From: Uloborus plumipes
Lineage: Eukaryota > Arthropoda > Arachnida > Araneae > Uloboridae
Assembly: GCA_038373865.1 (NCBI GenBank)
Contig: JAXGGA010005534.1
Span: 1-64,000 of the forward strand
Reading direction: 5' to 3'
Length of the DNA: 64,000 nucleotides
The notes under the pieces are model-generated. The model was not told the origin of the DNA. It saw nothing but the letters and a program-made list of their open reading frames with translations, and searched no databases. The translations under genes were made by a program, and so were the position numbers. Within the stretch, counting starts at the first letter, position 1. The number at the start of each line of letters is the position of its first letter. Below, piece after piece: positions 38,280 through 49,404 of the stretch.

Positions 38280-39665
38280 ATGAACTTTCTTTTTTCGTAA
38301 ATTTCCAAACTCTTTAAATTTTATGAACGTATAAGTTTAATCAATGATTCAATTACTACTGTCAGTATGAAAGGCATGGAGAAATGAACTTTACTTTCAA
38401 TCTAAAATATTCTTTATATTTATTGAAAAGTAACTTTTCAATATTAATATGGGATAATCCTTGTTGATCACGCTTCATTTCAAACGATGTCTAATTTAAT
38501 GTTTCTGCGCAGCAAATCCATCTGTAAAGTTAGAAATTTTCTAGCATTATATATACATGGGTGGCTCCCCAGGTCAGATATAAATGATGTCAGCCAATAA
38601 ACGGTTAAAGGGAGAAAATTATCAATTAAACGCATATTTTTAATTTTAATGTAACATTTAAAAATATATATAGACCAAAAATCATCAAACTTTAATTGTC
38701 GGTTAACCATGATAAGCAAAATCGGACGAAAATATTTGAATAAGCTGGCATTAAAATACTACCAACAAATAAAAACAAGTAAATATGTGTCTAAACATAA
38801 CTTGCTCTCTCCTTAAACGCTTTAGAATAGACCGATTCGGGCTTGAAAATTTGGCACTGAACAGAAACTAAAATAAAACTCGACTGAATAAAACATGAAG
38901 TTTTAGGAGTGCTGAGTAGCCGGAGAAATGTTTTCCTGTGCTGCTGGAACACCCCTAGGGCCCCGATTCCAATATATGCGAATGTAAGACAGCAGAAGTC
39001 AACGTACCACGTAAAACCTAAAGGTATTTCCAATTTTATCATTTCTACTCGTTTAAAATCAGTATTCGCAACGATTTCACCTGTTAAAAGCTCGCGCGAT
39101 GTATTTTTGAAAGAAAAAGCATTGCTTAGTTAAAAATAGCAAAGGCAAAAATGGTTTTAAAAAACATTTTCCCCTATTGTGTTTATTTTAAGGGGAACAT
39201 ATTACCCTGTTTGGTTTATTTTAAGGAGGTTTTATGAGATTTTATTTTCGTATCGCGTCCAAGTTTCATCATCTAAACAAGTGACAACCGAGTCTACTCC
39301 CCTCCCCCATCGGAACCAATACACACACACACAGTAGCTACACTTCTGGATTGATAAAATCGTCAAATTTCTCCTAAATCCGAAAATCAGTAGTAAGAAA
39401 AAGAATACCGTAAGAATTATACTAAAAATTTCTCTGATAGCTTGCTTAGAAAAAAAAATCATGATGCATAATGTTTCAATGAAAAAAGTTTGGTAACTTT
39501 TAGGACAAAAAGGTTTTCTGCTCAAATCAAAACTTTTTTTTTTTTAACTTGTTGAAAAGACAGACAGGCTGATACCAATATACCTTTTTTTCATATACGT
39601 TTTATTCTTGTTCAAATTTTTTGGATGGACATTTATTTTAAAAAACAGTAAACTTTCTCAACTGC
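38280..39665. other. AT-rich intron 1 DNA, no gene recognised
   Basis: Overlapping short frames occur on both strands at 38790-39130 but neither has a recognised domain or splice context. A CA dinucleotide run is at 39319-39332. Confidence 0.45.
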
Positions 39666-39669
39666 TTAT

Positions 39670-41636
39670 GGGCCATTCCATGAAAAGTGAAACCAATTGG
39701 TCAAAAATTCATATTGAAGTTATGTTGCTATGTTATACATCATTTTAAAGCTTAAGATGTATATTTTAAGAATCCTGCATTGGTTTTTTGGTGAGAGTTA
39801 GAATAATACTTGTTTTCTTAGTTGGAAGTACGATATTCACGAACTTGTAATAATCGGAAAAAAGAACACATTTTCAAATGCATATTTCTCATCGAAAAAT
39901 AAAAACAAAAATAACTACTTGTAGCACAATTTTAACTACTAAGACGGTACTATAATAATATGCATTCATTAATTTCTTTTGAATTGATCTAAATGGTGTA
40001 ATTGAAGTTTGAAAAAAAGAAGTTTGATGTTACGTCTGTAACAAAAAAGAAGCAAAAGTTGTCATTACGTCCTAAAAAATAAAAATTAAAAAAAAACCTT
40101 AATGGTCCTTTTAGCAAATTCTTAGAGTAATTGCCCACCATAGTTAAAACTATTGCAGCTGATTTAGTTTTTAAATTAATGCTGTTACAGACGTAACATT
40201 TCGGATATAACAAATGGCTCTATGTTACGTCCGTAGCAAAAGTAAATTTCCAATTAAATAGGTAAAAAGCACAGGATGAGCAATACATGTATATAGCATA
40301 ATATGGTGCGAGTACTAAAGTTTCTGGTATTCTGATTTTGAAATTTTTAATTATGTCGGCATGTAATTAAAATTTATTTCTTAAGATTAATAAAATACAC
40401 CTATGGTATAACTGATTATAATTTATACCTCAACTGGCATTTTTTTGCTGCGTCACATGGAAAGGGAGCTGTGGATGGAGTTGGGGGTATGGTCAAGCAC
40501 CAGGTTTGGCAGAGAGTAAGATCTAGAACAGCATTTGGACGCTCTTTCCTTTTTTTCAGTGTGCAAACTCCATTGCAGAAAAAGTTAAAATTATTTATAT
40601 GCCCCAGGAAAATGTCTTAAAGCTGACGCCAAAATTGGAAGAACGGTGGGTTAACATCGCGAATTTGCCAAAAGCCCGCGAAATGCATTGTTTTCGAACA
40701 GAATACGAAAATGCCGTTCGAATTTCGAGAACGTCGGACGAAAAGGACACATTTTTTCATTCAAAAAAAAATTATCAAAATTGACCAACTGTCACCAAGA
40801 AGGTAAAATTTTAGTTTGGTACTAGTATTCTGCTATATCATCCAACATTTTCAAATTTTTAAGTTCTCCTAAGACCAATCACTGATTCCAGGGAGGAATT
40901 TACTTTTCCCGATTTTTTTATGTAGCAGCCCCATTATGTATTAATTTTAAGAATAAAAAGAAATAAATTTGTGTGAAGGCCCTTCTAAACTTTTCTTGTG
41001 TCAATCTTTCTTGGAAATAATTGTCTTAAGATGCATTAATTTATTGTTACATATTGACATATCGGCATATGCTCTCAACTCCCCCAGACTTACCCAAATT
41101 TTCTAAAACTGTTACAGTATAACTTAAAATATTCAAATAATGTGTTAATTAATGCTACTGTATTGTTTTAGCACAAAAATCTTTGTTTATTCCTGCTTTA
41201 AAATACTGTTTTCTACTTTCAAATCAGAGATGTTACGTCTGTAACACCACTTTGTTTCGTCCGTAACAAGTTTATGCATTTTTTTCACAAATTTGGCAGT
41301 CAAACTCCACACAATCTTTATGGTTTTAGAAAGCTTGAAGTCTCTAGAACACGTATTTAAAAAAAAAAAAGTTCAAAATTTCCGTATAATTCAGAGGAAT
41401 ATTGCAAGTTGTATGACATAGTCGAGTTATTGCTGTTTTGTGAATTACGTCTGTAACAAACAGTTTTTAATTTCTGTATTTTTTTGTAATTAAGCAATCT
41501 GCACGCAAATTTAATGTAGCATAAACATCATCAAGTTACACTACAGGAAAAAAAAATGAAGACTTTCATCAGCCCAAACCAGAATTATTTGTGTTCAAAG
41601 TCTGTGATTGTTACGTCTGTAACGATGGAATTGCCC
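39670..41636. mobile_element. Unclassified TIR element (about 2 kb) with repeated GTTACGTCTGTAAC motifs
   Basis: Left end GGGCCATTCCATGAAAAG and right end inverse GGGCAATTCCATCGTTAC form short TIRs, bordered by TTAT on both sides (39666-39669 and 41637-41640), a likely 4-bp target duplication. The near-palindrome GTTACGTCTGTAAC or close variants occurs at 40029, 40184 (inverted), 40224, 41232, 41255 (partial), 41444 and 41610; the last adjoins the right terminus. A coding remnant lies at 40440-40784. The superfamily is not assigned. Confidence 0.68.
40440..40784 (+). pseudogene. Transposon-encoded remnant with SHGKGxVDGxGG motif
   Basis: Frame near 40445 reads AASHGKGAVDGVGGMVKHQV then WQRVRSRTAF. 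After a frameshift around 40555 it continues CANSIAEKVKIIYMPQENVL and KLTPKLEERWVNIANLPKAR, ending at 40784. The SHGKG-VDG-GG-K pattern is one I associate with repeated, poorly named proteins in invertebrate genomes, probably transposon-derived; that association is from memory and not proven here. The frame is broken and lies inside the TIR element at 39670-41636, so it is most likely the element's own protein. Confidence 0.5.
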
Positions 41637-41639
41637 TTA

Positions 41640-43645
41640 TATTCATTTCTACTTTTCCTTCAACTTTTGAAACGTAACAAGCTAAAAATAAGTGAAATGT
41701 AATTGTACTTCTCCAAAACCGTGTTTTACTGCACATAACGCAAATTAAATAATAAAATGTTTAACTCTAAATATGATTACAAGTTTCTAACAATATTGCT
41801 ATACATTTAAGCTTGTAATTCAGTGACAGAAACGCACAGAAAACATTTGGAACTAAAAAACAACGTGTGTATATATGGTGTGTGTTCTTTTTTTTTACTT
41901 TAATAACCACTCAAATACGTGAAAATGAACTAATTTATCTAAAAATTTGTTTCTTCAGGAATGACTTAGTTTTGGATTTTCTAAACAGAACAAGGTCGTA
42001 ACCAAATGAATGTTTTTTTTTTTTTCTGAAATGTTTCCACGGACAGCAAAGCACTACATTTCTAAGTACTGTTTTAACGTAATAACGTAATACAGTTTAC
42101 TACTTCCGTAACTTTTATTTCAACTAAATAACAAACTACGAAATACATGAAATAATTAATAACCCGTCTTCTCGCGTGAGATAATAATAACATGACTGTG
42201 CCCAGATTAAAAGCGAAATGTTATTTTCAAAATGTCCTTTAGTGTAGGTCATTGTCCAATTTAGCGATAAGTATGATATATCATTTAGTTAATACGAGTG
42301 TAATTTTTACTACATCAAGTGATTCGTATAGTAAGAAATTTGTTGTAATTTATGTATACTTATTTTTGCAAATAATCCAGTAAATGCAACAAATGTGCAC
42401 CTTCTTATGCATGAAACGTTAAGATTACTCTAAGAATGTAATTCACAATTTCAAGCAATACTTTAGTTAGATATTTCTAAAAGCTAGACTTAATTAATCA
42501 ACGTAACTAAAAACCAAACAATAAAAAATGTAAAAATATAGTATACTTTAAATACATTGATGCAAATCTAGTCACATATTTTGAAAAATTATCAAAATAA
42601 CATTTTTGTCCAAACACTAAAATTTCATTTTAATTAATAAATTAAAAATTTCATAATATAGTCGCGTGCATTTATTTACTCTACAAGAATCAAGAAATAT
42701 TTACCTAAGTGAAAAAAAAGTAGAAATATGCCACATTTCCATTAATGAACAGCATTTTTTTTTCTAAAAGCTGTACTAAAACAATCTCATCAGTTCTAGG
42801 TTGCTGAACAATCCTTCATTATACTGTTGTAAAAGTAAAGGGCATAATCTTCAGAAAGAAGCTTTTGATATATTTAATTTAACGCTTTCGGGGTTCCATA
42901 CTAATAATTGTGAAACGTTGGAATTTGATGCTTTTCCCGTGATTTATTTTTCTGTGACAGAAACCAACAAAGGAAGCTTGTAGAAAAAAAATACACACTG
43001 ACAAAAACGCATAAAATAAAGAAAATTGAAAATATTTGCGGATATACATTTATAATGTAGGGGAATGTAACCGTCCTGCCTGACATCCATCTAGGGGCGG
43101 TACTCATAGTTGATTTAGGAGTTTAATGAAAATCTTTAATACTTGAGCTCTGCAAAATGTCTCCGAGACATCTGAAATGATTTTTACCTGCATATTAAAA
43201 CAAAATCTTGCGGGAGTTGAAGGCAGTTACGTACGTATCTGTGGCAAAATACATTCATAAATAATAAATACAAAAATCCAAATGAGTTGTTTCTGAAAAG
43301 TAGATGAACTCCTTGTTTTCATTCAACGCTAAAAGATTTTATTTTGGTGGTAGGGATTTGGTGACAACATTAATGAAGCCTCACGTGATACCCTGGTAAT
43401 AGTGTCACTAATATATGTATTCGTATATGTATAAATTAATTCGCAGAAAAAATTTAATAATTTTCCATCTTGCATATATTTAACATATTGCATTTAATGC
43501 TGCTATAGCGCACATGCTCTATATTGTTTGCTAAGTTCTTTGGTAAAGATCGTGTGTATTTTCGATTTTGGTTTTTTTCATTTGCATATTAGGTTTATAT
43601 TCCTACAAAAATTATGACAAAAAAATTTATACTTTAAACTCATTT
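41640..43645. other. AT-rich intron 1 DNA, no gene recognised
   Basis: Nothing supported between the TIR element and the Naiad reading frame. No copy of the terminal repeat seen at 46050 was found upstream of the Naiad frame, so its 5' boundary is not defined. Confidence 0.5.
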
Positions 43646-43649
43646 TCTT

Positions 43650-44264
43650 ATGGCTTTTTACAAATGCAAGCGAAAAAATTGTAAAACATGTGCAGTAGGA
43701 GGAAACCTTTTGGATTGTTTGCCTAATGGTCATTTACCTTTCTGTAAACAAAACAGCGTTATCTACAAAATCACTTGTCTTACTTGCTTTCAAAGTTACA
43801 TTGGTCAAACTTCCAATGAATTACATATTAGGATAAACCTACATCGTTCACAAATAAATAAAGCCGCACACCCTTCATTTGAAATTATGCACTTCAGGAC
43901 ACACCTTTTTGATAACGTAAATATTAACATTCTCGCCCATATTGAAGATAATAAAGAACGTCTTTCAGCCGAAAAGGATTTTATTTTTAAAAATAAAACT
44001 CTATATCCATATGGGCTGAACACTTGCATCAATTTTTTGAATACTAAGGAAATAAACAATATCTATGAACTTTTCTATAAAATGAACAACAAAATAAAAA
44101 TTCAAAGAGGACACAGAGGCTCACGCAAGTTCAGCAAAATTGTAAACAATATTAATTTAAACCTATGGTGTAAGGACATCGAAAATCTATTTACAAATTC
44201 CTTCAAAATTAATACAGTTAAAAATAGAATTTTCATTTTAAAAACTACCACCTTAAAAAGCTAA
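43650..44264 (+). pseudogene. Naiad GIY-YIG endonuclease segment
   Basis: An open frame of 204 codons. Residues about 4-12 form a Cys-rich motif; residues about 38-70 hold YKITC, CFQSYIGQ and LHIRINLHRSQ, the GIY-YIG fold with its Arg. The AEKDFIFKN segment (about residue 110) supplies the expected acidic residue. The frame ends at TAA 44262-44264 only because of a one-base shift; in the next frame the protein goes on as NYHLKKLRNYCNDF into the linker. Confidence 0.85.
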
Positions 44265-45321
44265 GAAATTACTGTAATGATTTCAATTCTTCGAATAATC
44301 AATGCAAAGATCTTATTTTGGATCTTTTGAATTTTAGAATAGGACATGACGCCATAAAACAAGATAACATTTACTTTACTATCTCTTTTCAGCAAAAAAG
44401 TTTTGAAAACATACGATTCAACAGCATCTTAAAAAAATTGTCTTATTGTTTCCCGCTAAAAAACAGAAATGTCGTGACTACTTTCGAATACAACAAACCG
44501 TTTTGCAAAAAAGTTTTCAATTACAGAGATATCGCATTTGCGAATACGCCCAATGACTCACCTTGTCTTTGTAATAAAGAAAAATTCAAAAGTTTTTTAG
44601 ATCCTTTCCACAAACACATAATTACAGGGGATTTAAATTTTATTAAAAATGAAAATATAAGATATTTAATGAATTTTGGTGCCAAATTCCGGTTAAATAC
44701 AAAACGTAATTTCAATAAAGTTATCGACATTTTCAAAGAAAATCTTTTAACTTTTATCAAAAAAACTGCTTACTCACAGGCAATACCATTCGAAGCTTTC
44801 AGGGAATGGAAAGATAAATTTTGTATAGAATTCGAAAAATCATTAAAATTTCATCTAAATAAGAACAACTATAATTATCAATCTTTGAAGAAAGAAGATA
44901 TAAGTTTTCTTGAAAAAATTTAAAAAAGTTTTATTTTCGTTCCTATTGACAAAGCAGCCAACAATTACGGTATTATATGCAAAAAAATTTATATTAACAG
45001 GGTACTACAGGAACTAAATTCCTCATCGTATTATGATAATTGCAATCTAAGTACAGAGATAATTTTTAAAAAATTCTTAGCTTATAAAAAACTTTGTAAT
45101 TCCAATTTTTCCCACAATTTTTCAATTTCAAATCAAGCGTCTCTACCTTTCATTTTCATGACACCTAAATTCCACAAATCCCCAATTAAATTCAGATTCA
45201 TTTGCTCAACTACACATAGTTTTGGTAAAAGCATCAACATCGTTACAAAATATTTTAAAACAAATCTACATTTTTTTGAAAAAGAAATTTATACGTTCAA
45301 GCCATTTTTGGAGTATAGATA
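44258..45321 (+). pseudogene. Naiad CxC linker and first RT motifs
   Basis: Continuation of the retroelement protein. DLLNFRIGHDAI leads to SPCLCNKEKFKSFLDPFHKH and ITGDLNFI, then LMNFGAKFR. After an in-frame TAA (44921-44923) the same frame carries FVPIDKAANNYG and PKFHKSPIKFRFI, RT motifs 1 and 2. The frame ends at the TAA following LEYR (about 45321). The stop at 44921 is TAA, not UGA, so it is not a selenocysteine candidate. Confidence 0.82.
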
Positions 45322-46051
45322 ACAGTTTTGAAATCGTTCATAAATTGAATTGCAGTCCAGTATATGTATACACGTATGATTTTGAGAATTTATTTTGTAA
45401 TATACCTTTAGAAGACCTTTTCAGCACTCTTTTAAGAATTTATGACACATTTTTCATAGGGGACTAGCTTGGAATCAATAGGGATTTTTTCGAAAGCATT
45501 TGTCATTTCTGTATTTTTAACAACTTTGTTACTTTTAACAATCTTACTTTTAAACAAATTCACGGTATCGGAATGGGTACCAATTATTCCAGTTCTGCTG
45601 CAAACTTATATCTTTTTTACTACGAATTTAAATACACTGTCAACTTTAATGTTAAAAGACCTATCTTCAGATATATAGATGATATTCTAATTGTTGACAA
45701 AAATATGGAGAACGAGTTCAACGTTATCTATCCACATACTTTACTATTGAATAAAGCCAACGAGGATAACAAAAATGCTAATTTTCTTGATATTTCAATT
45801 AAAATTATAAACCAAAATATTACTCTGGATATCTATGATAAAAGAGAAAACTTTAATTTTTACACAAGAAGTATGCCACATTGGTTTACAATTTGCATAA
45901 AAAATTTTTAATCAATATTATTACAGGACAACTTTCGAGATTCTATAAAATCTGTAATAACACTGCTGATTTTGATAAACAGGTTTTCAAATTTGCTGCC
46001 AATTTATTTTATTATAACAATTATCCATCAAAATTTATTTATTGCTACTAG
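45300..46051 (+). pseudogene. Naiad RT palm and C-terminal region
   Basis: In the frame opening near 45300: SIDNSFEIVHKLNC, TYDFENLFCNIPLEDL (RT motif A region), TAG at 45465-45467, then FNNLTFKQIHGIGMGTNY (motif B), FRYIDDILIV (motif C) and KNANFLDISIKI (motif D). Near 45900 another shift leads to ITGQLSRFYKICNNTADF and a tail ending PSKFIYCY-stop at 46049. Confidence 0.82.
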
Positions 46052-46300
46052 CTGCGTAGCCCGGCGTTGCACGGGCTGTAATGTAGTGAAGGCAGTTTGA
46101 GAAAACTACTCGCCACCAAGGCGGCTCGCCTTTAAAGAAATGAGGAAAGTTTAAACAGTTTACTCGCCGTCAAGGCGGCTCGCCTTTACAGTAGCGAGGA
46201 AAGTTTCAATTCACTACTCGCCGCCAAGGCGGCTCGCCTTTAAAGTACCAAGGAAAAGTTTAATAAACTACTCCCCGCTAAAGCGGCTCGCTAAAAAGCT
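46050..46300 (+). repeat. Hairpin-rich terminal repeat with four 54-bp units, copy A
   Basis: Starts AGCTGCGTAGCCCGGCGTTG at the Naiad stop codon, then CACGGGCTGTAATGTAGTGA. Four tandem units of about 54 bp each contain CTCGCCGCCAAGGCGGCTCG, a small stem-loop (GCCGCC/GGCGGC), followed by CCTTTAAAG and GAGGAAAGTTT. Units start near 46107, 46161, 46216 and 46270, with the last degraded. Confidence 0.75.
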
Positions 46301-47570
46301 TTCCTGCATCAAAGAATCAATCGAATTATTTGCACATTCTTCCTCGAAAATAAAGACGATGTCAAGTAGCACATACTTATCACTCTCCCTAAATTACAAA
46401 TAAAATTCCTTTCCAAAAACAATTATTTCCAAACCGCTTTCTTCCGGTAAAATTAATTGCAAAATTCTAAACGAAAAAGTTCTTTTAATATTTGGATCGA
46501 AGCCAGAAAAAGTCCCTTCTAAAAACAGCAATTGCAATTTTATTTAAAAACACATTTTCAAAATGGTACCTGAGAAAAAATATGTCATTAATAATTAGAA
46601 TAAAAACAATTGTTAGAACTTTGTTATAACACGTATTCAAAATGACAATGAAAAAAATAACACTCTTTCATTTTAAAAAGTTCAACTTAATTAACGTTTT
46701 AATTCAAAATCGCAACGGAAAGAAATAAATATCTTGGAATTTTAAATAGTTCAATAATTTAATTAACGTTTTAATTCAAAATGGCAACGGTAAGAAAAAA
46801 TGTCTTGGAAGTTTAATCATTTATTAGGCTTAATCGCTTTAAATTTGACTACTTATGGATCGCAGCCAGAAAAAGTCCCTTCTAAAAACAGCAATTGCAA
46901 TTTTATTTAAAAACACATTTTCAAAATGGTACCTGAGAAAAAATATGTCATTAATAATTAGAATAAAAACAATTGTTTTAACTTTGTTATAACACGTATT
47001 TAAAATGACAATGGAAAAAAATAACACTGTTTCATTTTAAAAAGTTCAATTTAATTAACGTTTTAATTTAGGGCCGAATTCAAGTGAAACACCATTGCAG
47101 TCGCTTCGAGGCGATCGCATATTGCAACCGCTACTGTAAGTCGAATTCAAGTGAAATCGTTTCACTTGAATCCAAATTTTGGAATTTGCGATTGCATTGG
47201 TGAGTTGCGATCGTCCGTGTTTCACTTGAATTCCTGCCTTAAAATCGCAACGGAAAGAAATAAATATCTTGGAATTTTAAATAGTTCAATAATTTAATTA
47301 ACGTTTTAATTCAAAATGGCAACGGTAAGAAAAAATGTCTTGGAAGTTTAATCATTTATTAGGCTTAATCGCTTTAAATTTGACTACTTATTAATTGATA
47401 TCTTCGCTAATTAAAATCGTATAATTATATAGATTGAAACTAATGAAGCCTGAAAAATTACCTATCTATCGGTACCTGGTTCGACTTTCAGTTCATTGGC
47501 GTTCAGGAGAAAGAAGCGTGACATAGAAAGATAGTTAGAAAGAAAGATACTCAGTTTTTAATATAAGTAG
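46301..47570 (+). repeat. Tandem duplication of about 360 bp between the two terminal repeats
   Basis: AAGCCAGAAAAAGTCCCTTC to GACTACTTAT (46498-46855) is repeated at 46861-47395 almost unchanged (shared CAAAATGGTACCTGAGAAAA and GGCAACGGTAAGAAAAAATG). The second copy is interrupted by the MITE at 47071-47238. Low divergence suggests a recent duplication or gene conversion. Confidence 0.85.
47071..47238. mobile_element. Tourist-like (PIF/Harbinger-type) MITE
   Basis: Inverted ends GGGCCGAATTCAAGTGAAAC and inverse GGCAGGAATTCAAGTGAAAC, flanked by TTA at 47068-47070 and 47239-47241. A 3-bp TTA duplication with GG(G/C) ends is typical of PIF/Harbinger. The empty site is visible in the other copy of the duplication (46696-46712). 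168 bp, with an internal inverted GAATTCAAGTGAAA/TTTCACTTGAAT pair. Confidence 0.85.
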
Positions 47571-47572
47571 AC

Positions 47573-47760
47573 TAGCTGCGTGGCCCGGCGTTGCACGGGC
47601 TGTAATGTAGTGAAAACAGTTTGAGAAAACTACTCGCCGCCAAGGCGGCTCGCCTTTAAAGTAATGAGAAAAGTTTAAATAGTTTACTCGCCGTCAAGGC
47701 GGCTCGCCTTTACAGTAGCGAGGAAAGTTTCGATAAACTACTTTTGAGGAGTTCAAGCTT
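47573..47760 (+). repeat. Hairpin-rich terminal repeat, copy B, ending in a CAGA microsatellite
   Basis: AGCTGCGTGGCCCGGCGTTG and CACGGGCTGTAATGTAGTGA match copy A, followed by two 54-bp units and a degraded third. Directly downstream (47767-47822) is a CAGA/GACA microsatellite. Copies A and B are direct repeats around 1.3 kb of DNA. Confidence 0.78.
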
Positions 47761-47766
<6 letters not shown>

Positions 47767-47793
<27 letters not shown>

Positions 47794-47822
47794 AGATAGA
47801 CAGACAGACAGACAGACAGACG
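47767..47822 (+). repeat. (CAGA)n microsatellite
   Basis: About 13 tetranucleotide units with one interruption (GATAGACA). Confidence 0.9.
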
Positions 47823-48452
47823 CGGACAGATTTTAATAGTAGTAATGCTAAACTCTTTGAAAATTCTACACGGCAGATAAAACATTTGTAGTTTCTTCCC
47901 GGATTACTGGTTTTGGCAACATGTTAGTCTACCAGCTTTTATGATAGACAACGTTTCAAGTCCGACAGGAAGAGCGTTGGCTGGAAGTGAGCAGGAACTA
48001 CATGCTAAACCTGGACCGAATATGGATTGCGATTTTGGTTGCGGACTCTTGGATTTGGGTATGTGTCTGTTTCTTTTCTTTGTAGGTAAGAGCAGGGGGG
48101 TGGTTATTTAATTTGTCAGCATTTCTCATTTTATTCAATCACAACTTAAATAATACAAAAAATACATAAAAATTTCAATTTTACTGATTCAAATTTTCTA
48201 AATTTTATGCATCTATTGCCGTATTATAATAAATCAGCTGACTTGTTAATAGCCTACCTCTTTTGAAACCTACAAAGTTAATAATATTCTAACCGCTGCT
48301 CCTGCTCTCTGAAGATTAGGCCTTTTTATCTGTTTAAAATGTTTTGTTAAAATTTCAATTTGTTCTTTTGTTGTTTTTTCCAATTTACGCATCTTTCGAC
48401 ACTTAAGGGACAATTTTTTCAACTTCCATATAATATATGTATATATTAGTGG

Positions 48453-48656
<204 letters not shown>

Positions 48657-48893
48657 TGTTACCATAGTCTAAATCTGGAAGGTCAGCAGAAAAGGCGGTA
48701 GGTATTAACATTCACTTATCGAAGAAATTCGCAAAGTACAGCATCAGTTCGGTAAATCACTGGTGAAAGTCGACTATCTCAGCCTTTGGTCAGCCACGTT
48801 AACACACACACACACATAATGATATACACGGTTTTTACTTCCGATTGAAAAAAAAAAGCAAAGAAACGGGAAAAAAAAACAGCAGCAACTTAC

Positions 48894-48969
48894 CAAGAAG
48901 ATTTCCAGCGCAAAAGCAGAGGAAGTAAGAAAGCAACACGTCATTTCTGTACAATTTCCAAATCTTCAT
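48894..48969 (-). CDS. Exon 1 (coding part) of two-Ig-domain protein: start codon and signal peptide
   Basis: On the minus strand an ATG at 48969-48967 opens 25 codons plus one base, then a GTAAGT donor at 48893-48888. The peptide starts MKIWKLYRND and continues with a hydrophobic, Cys-rich core (LLSYFLCFCAG), a typical secretory signal peptide. The exon ends in phase 1, and its last G joins GT at the start of exon 2 to make Gly26, so exon 1 splices in frame with the Ig exon about 36.4 kb away. No other in-frame signal-peptide exon was seen between them. The upstream sequence is CpG-rich, which fits a first exon. The 5' UTR extent and transcription start were not determined. The linkage to exon 2 is inferred from phase, order, strand and the need for a signal peptide; there is no transcript evidence. 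Confidence 0.72.
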
Positions 48970-49039
48970 CGTTGAACGATAGTCCCAAAACGTCTCTTAA
49001 CAGCACAGAAGAAGAACCTCAAATTTAAAAATTGCGTCT

Positions 49040-49400
49040 CAATTACACTCAATTACGAGCAAGAAAGGCTCCTTTCACTCTTCGCATCTTCAGAGAGAAA
49101 CTGTCAATTTCAATTACCGCATCCGGAGCGCGGATTAGGAGCAATTCGCAGTCAACGACCGATCGGCGCGAAATCGTATCACGTTCTAAAGTCAGGGGGC
49201 TCCGACATGGAATATCTCCAGCAGTCATCGCGCAGAGTGTGTTGTGCGTGTGTGCCGGGCGCAGCGGACAAATCCTCAACTTTTGAGGGGCGCCTGTGTT
49301 GAATGAGAGCTTAGCGGGCGATGCAGCCCCTGCCGGAGATTCGCGGAACTATCGTTTATGGTATCTTAACGATCAGGGCGTCGGAGTTCTTAAGTCGGGA
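49040..49400 (-). promoter_or_regulatory. CpG-rich probable promoter / 5' UTR region of the Ig-domain gene
   Basis: In a window that is mostly AT-rich, this stretch upstream of exon 1 contains many CpG dinucleotides (for example GCGCGGATTAG near 49130, CCGATCGGCGCG near 49160, GTGCCGGGCGCAGCGG near 49255, TTAGCGGGCG near 49311). It sits 70-430 bp 5' of the start codon. Both strands are open for a while here, but the short frames look like composition artefacts. The promoter role is inferred from position and composition; no core element was firmly identified. Confidence 0.5.
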
Positions 49401-49404
49401 GGTT

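Larger units (their letters stand above)
43650..46051 (+). mobile_element. Penelope-like retroelement with N-terminal GIY-YIG nuclease (Naiad type), decayed
   Basis: Domains appear in the order nuclease, CxC linker, reverse transcriptase. The nuclease (from 43650) starts with a Cys-rich knuckle (CKRKNCKTC), then VIYKITC...YIGQTS, Arg and His (the GIY-YIG core). The linker has SPCLCNKEKF, matching the CxC motif known from permuted Penelope-like elements. RT motifs follow: FVPIDKAANNYGIICK, PKFHKSPIKFRFI, YTYDFENLFCNIP, GIGMGTNYSSSAANLYLFYY, FRYIDDILIV (catalytic Asp pair) and NANFLDISIKI. Defects are frameshifts near 44240, 45300 and 45900 plus in-frame TAA at 44921 and TAG at 45465. The last frame ends at TAG 46049-46051, where the terminal repeat begins. 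This N-terminal order distinguishes Naiad from canonical Penelope, whose nuclease is C-terminal. Confidence 0.88.

Noticed and set aside
38791..39133. Overlapping frames on both strands as a gene
   Set aside because: Neither shows a domain, signal or supported splice sites; overlapping antisense frames of similar length are expected by chance.
44921..45467. Selenocysteine recoding in the Naiad frame
   Set aside because: The in-frame stops are TAA and TAG and are accompanied by frameshifts, so simple decay explains them; no in-frame TGA was seen.
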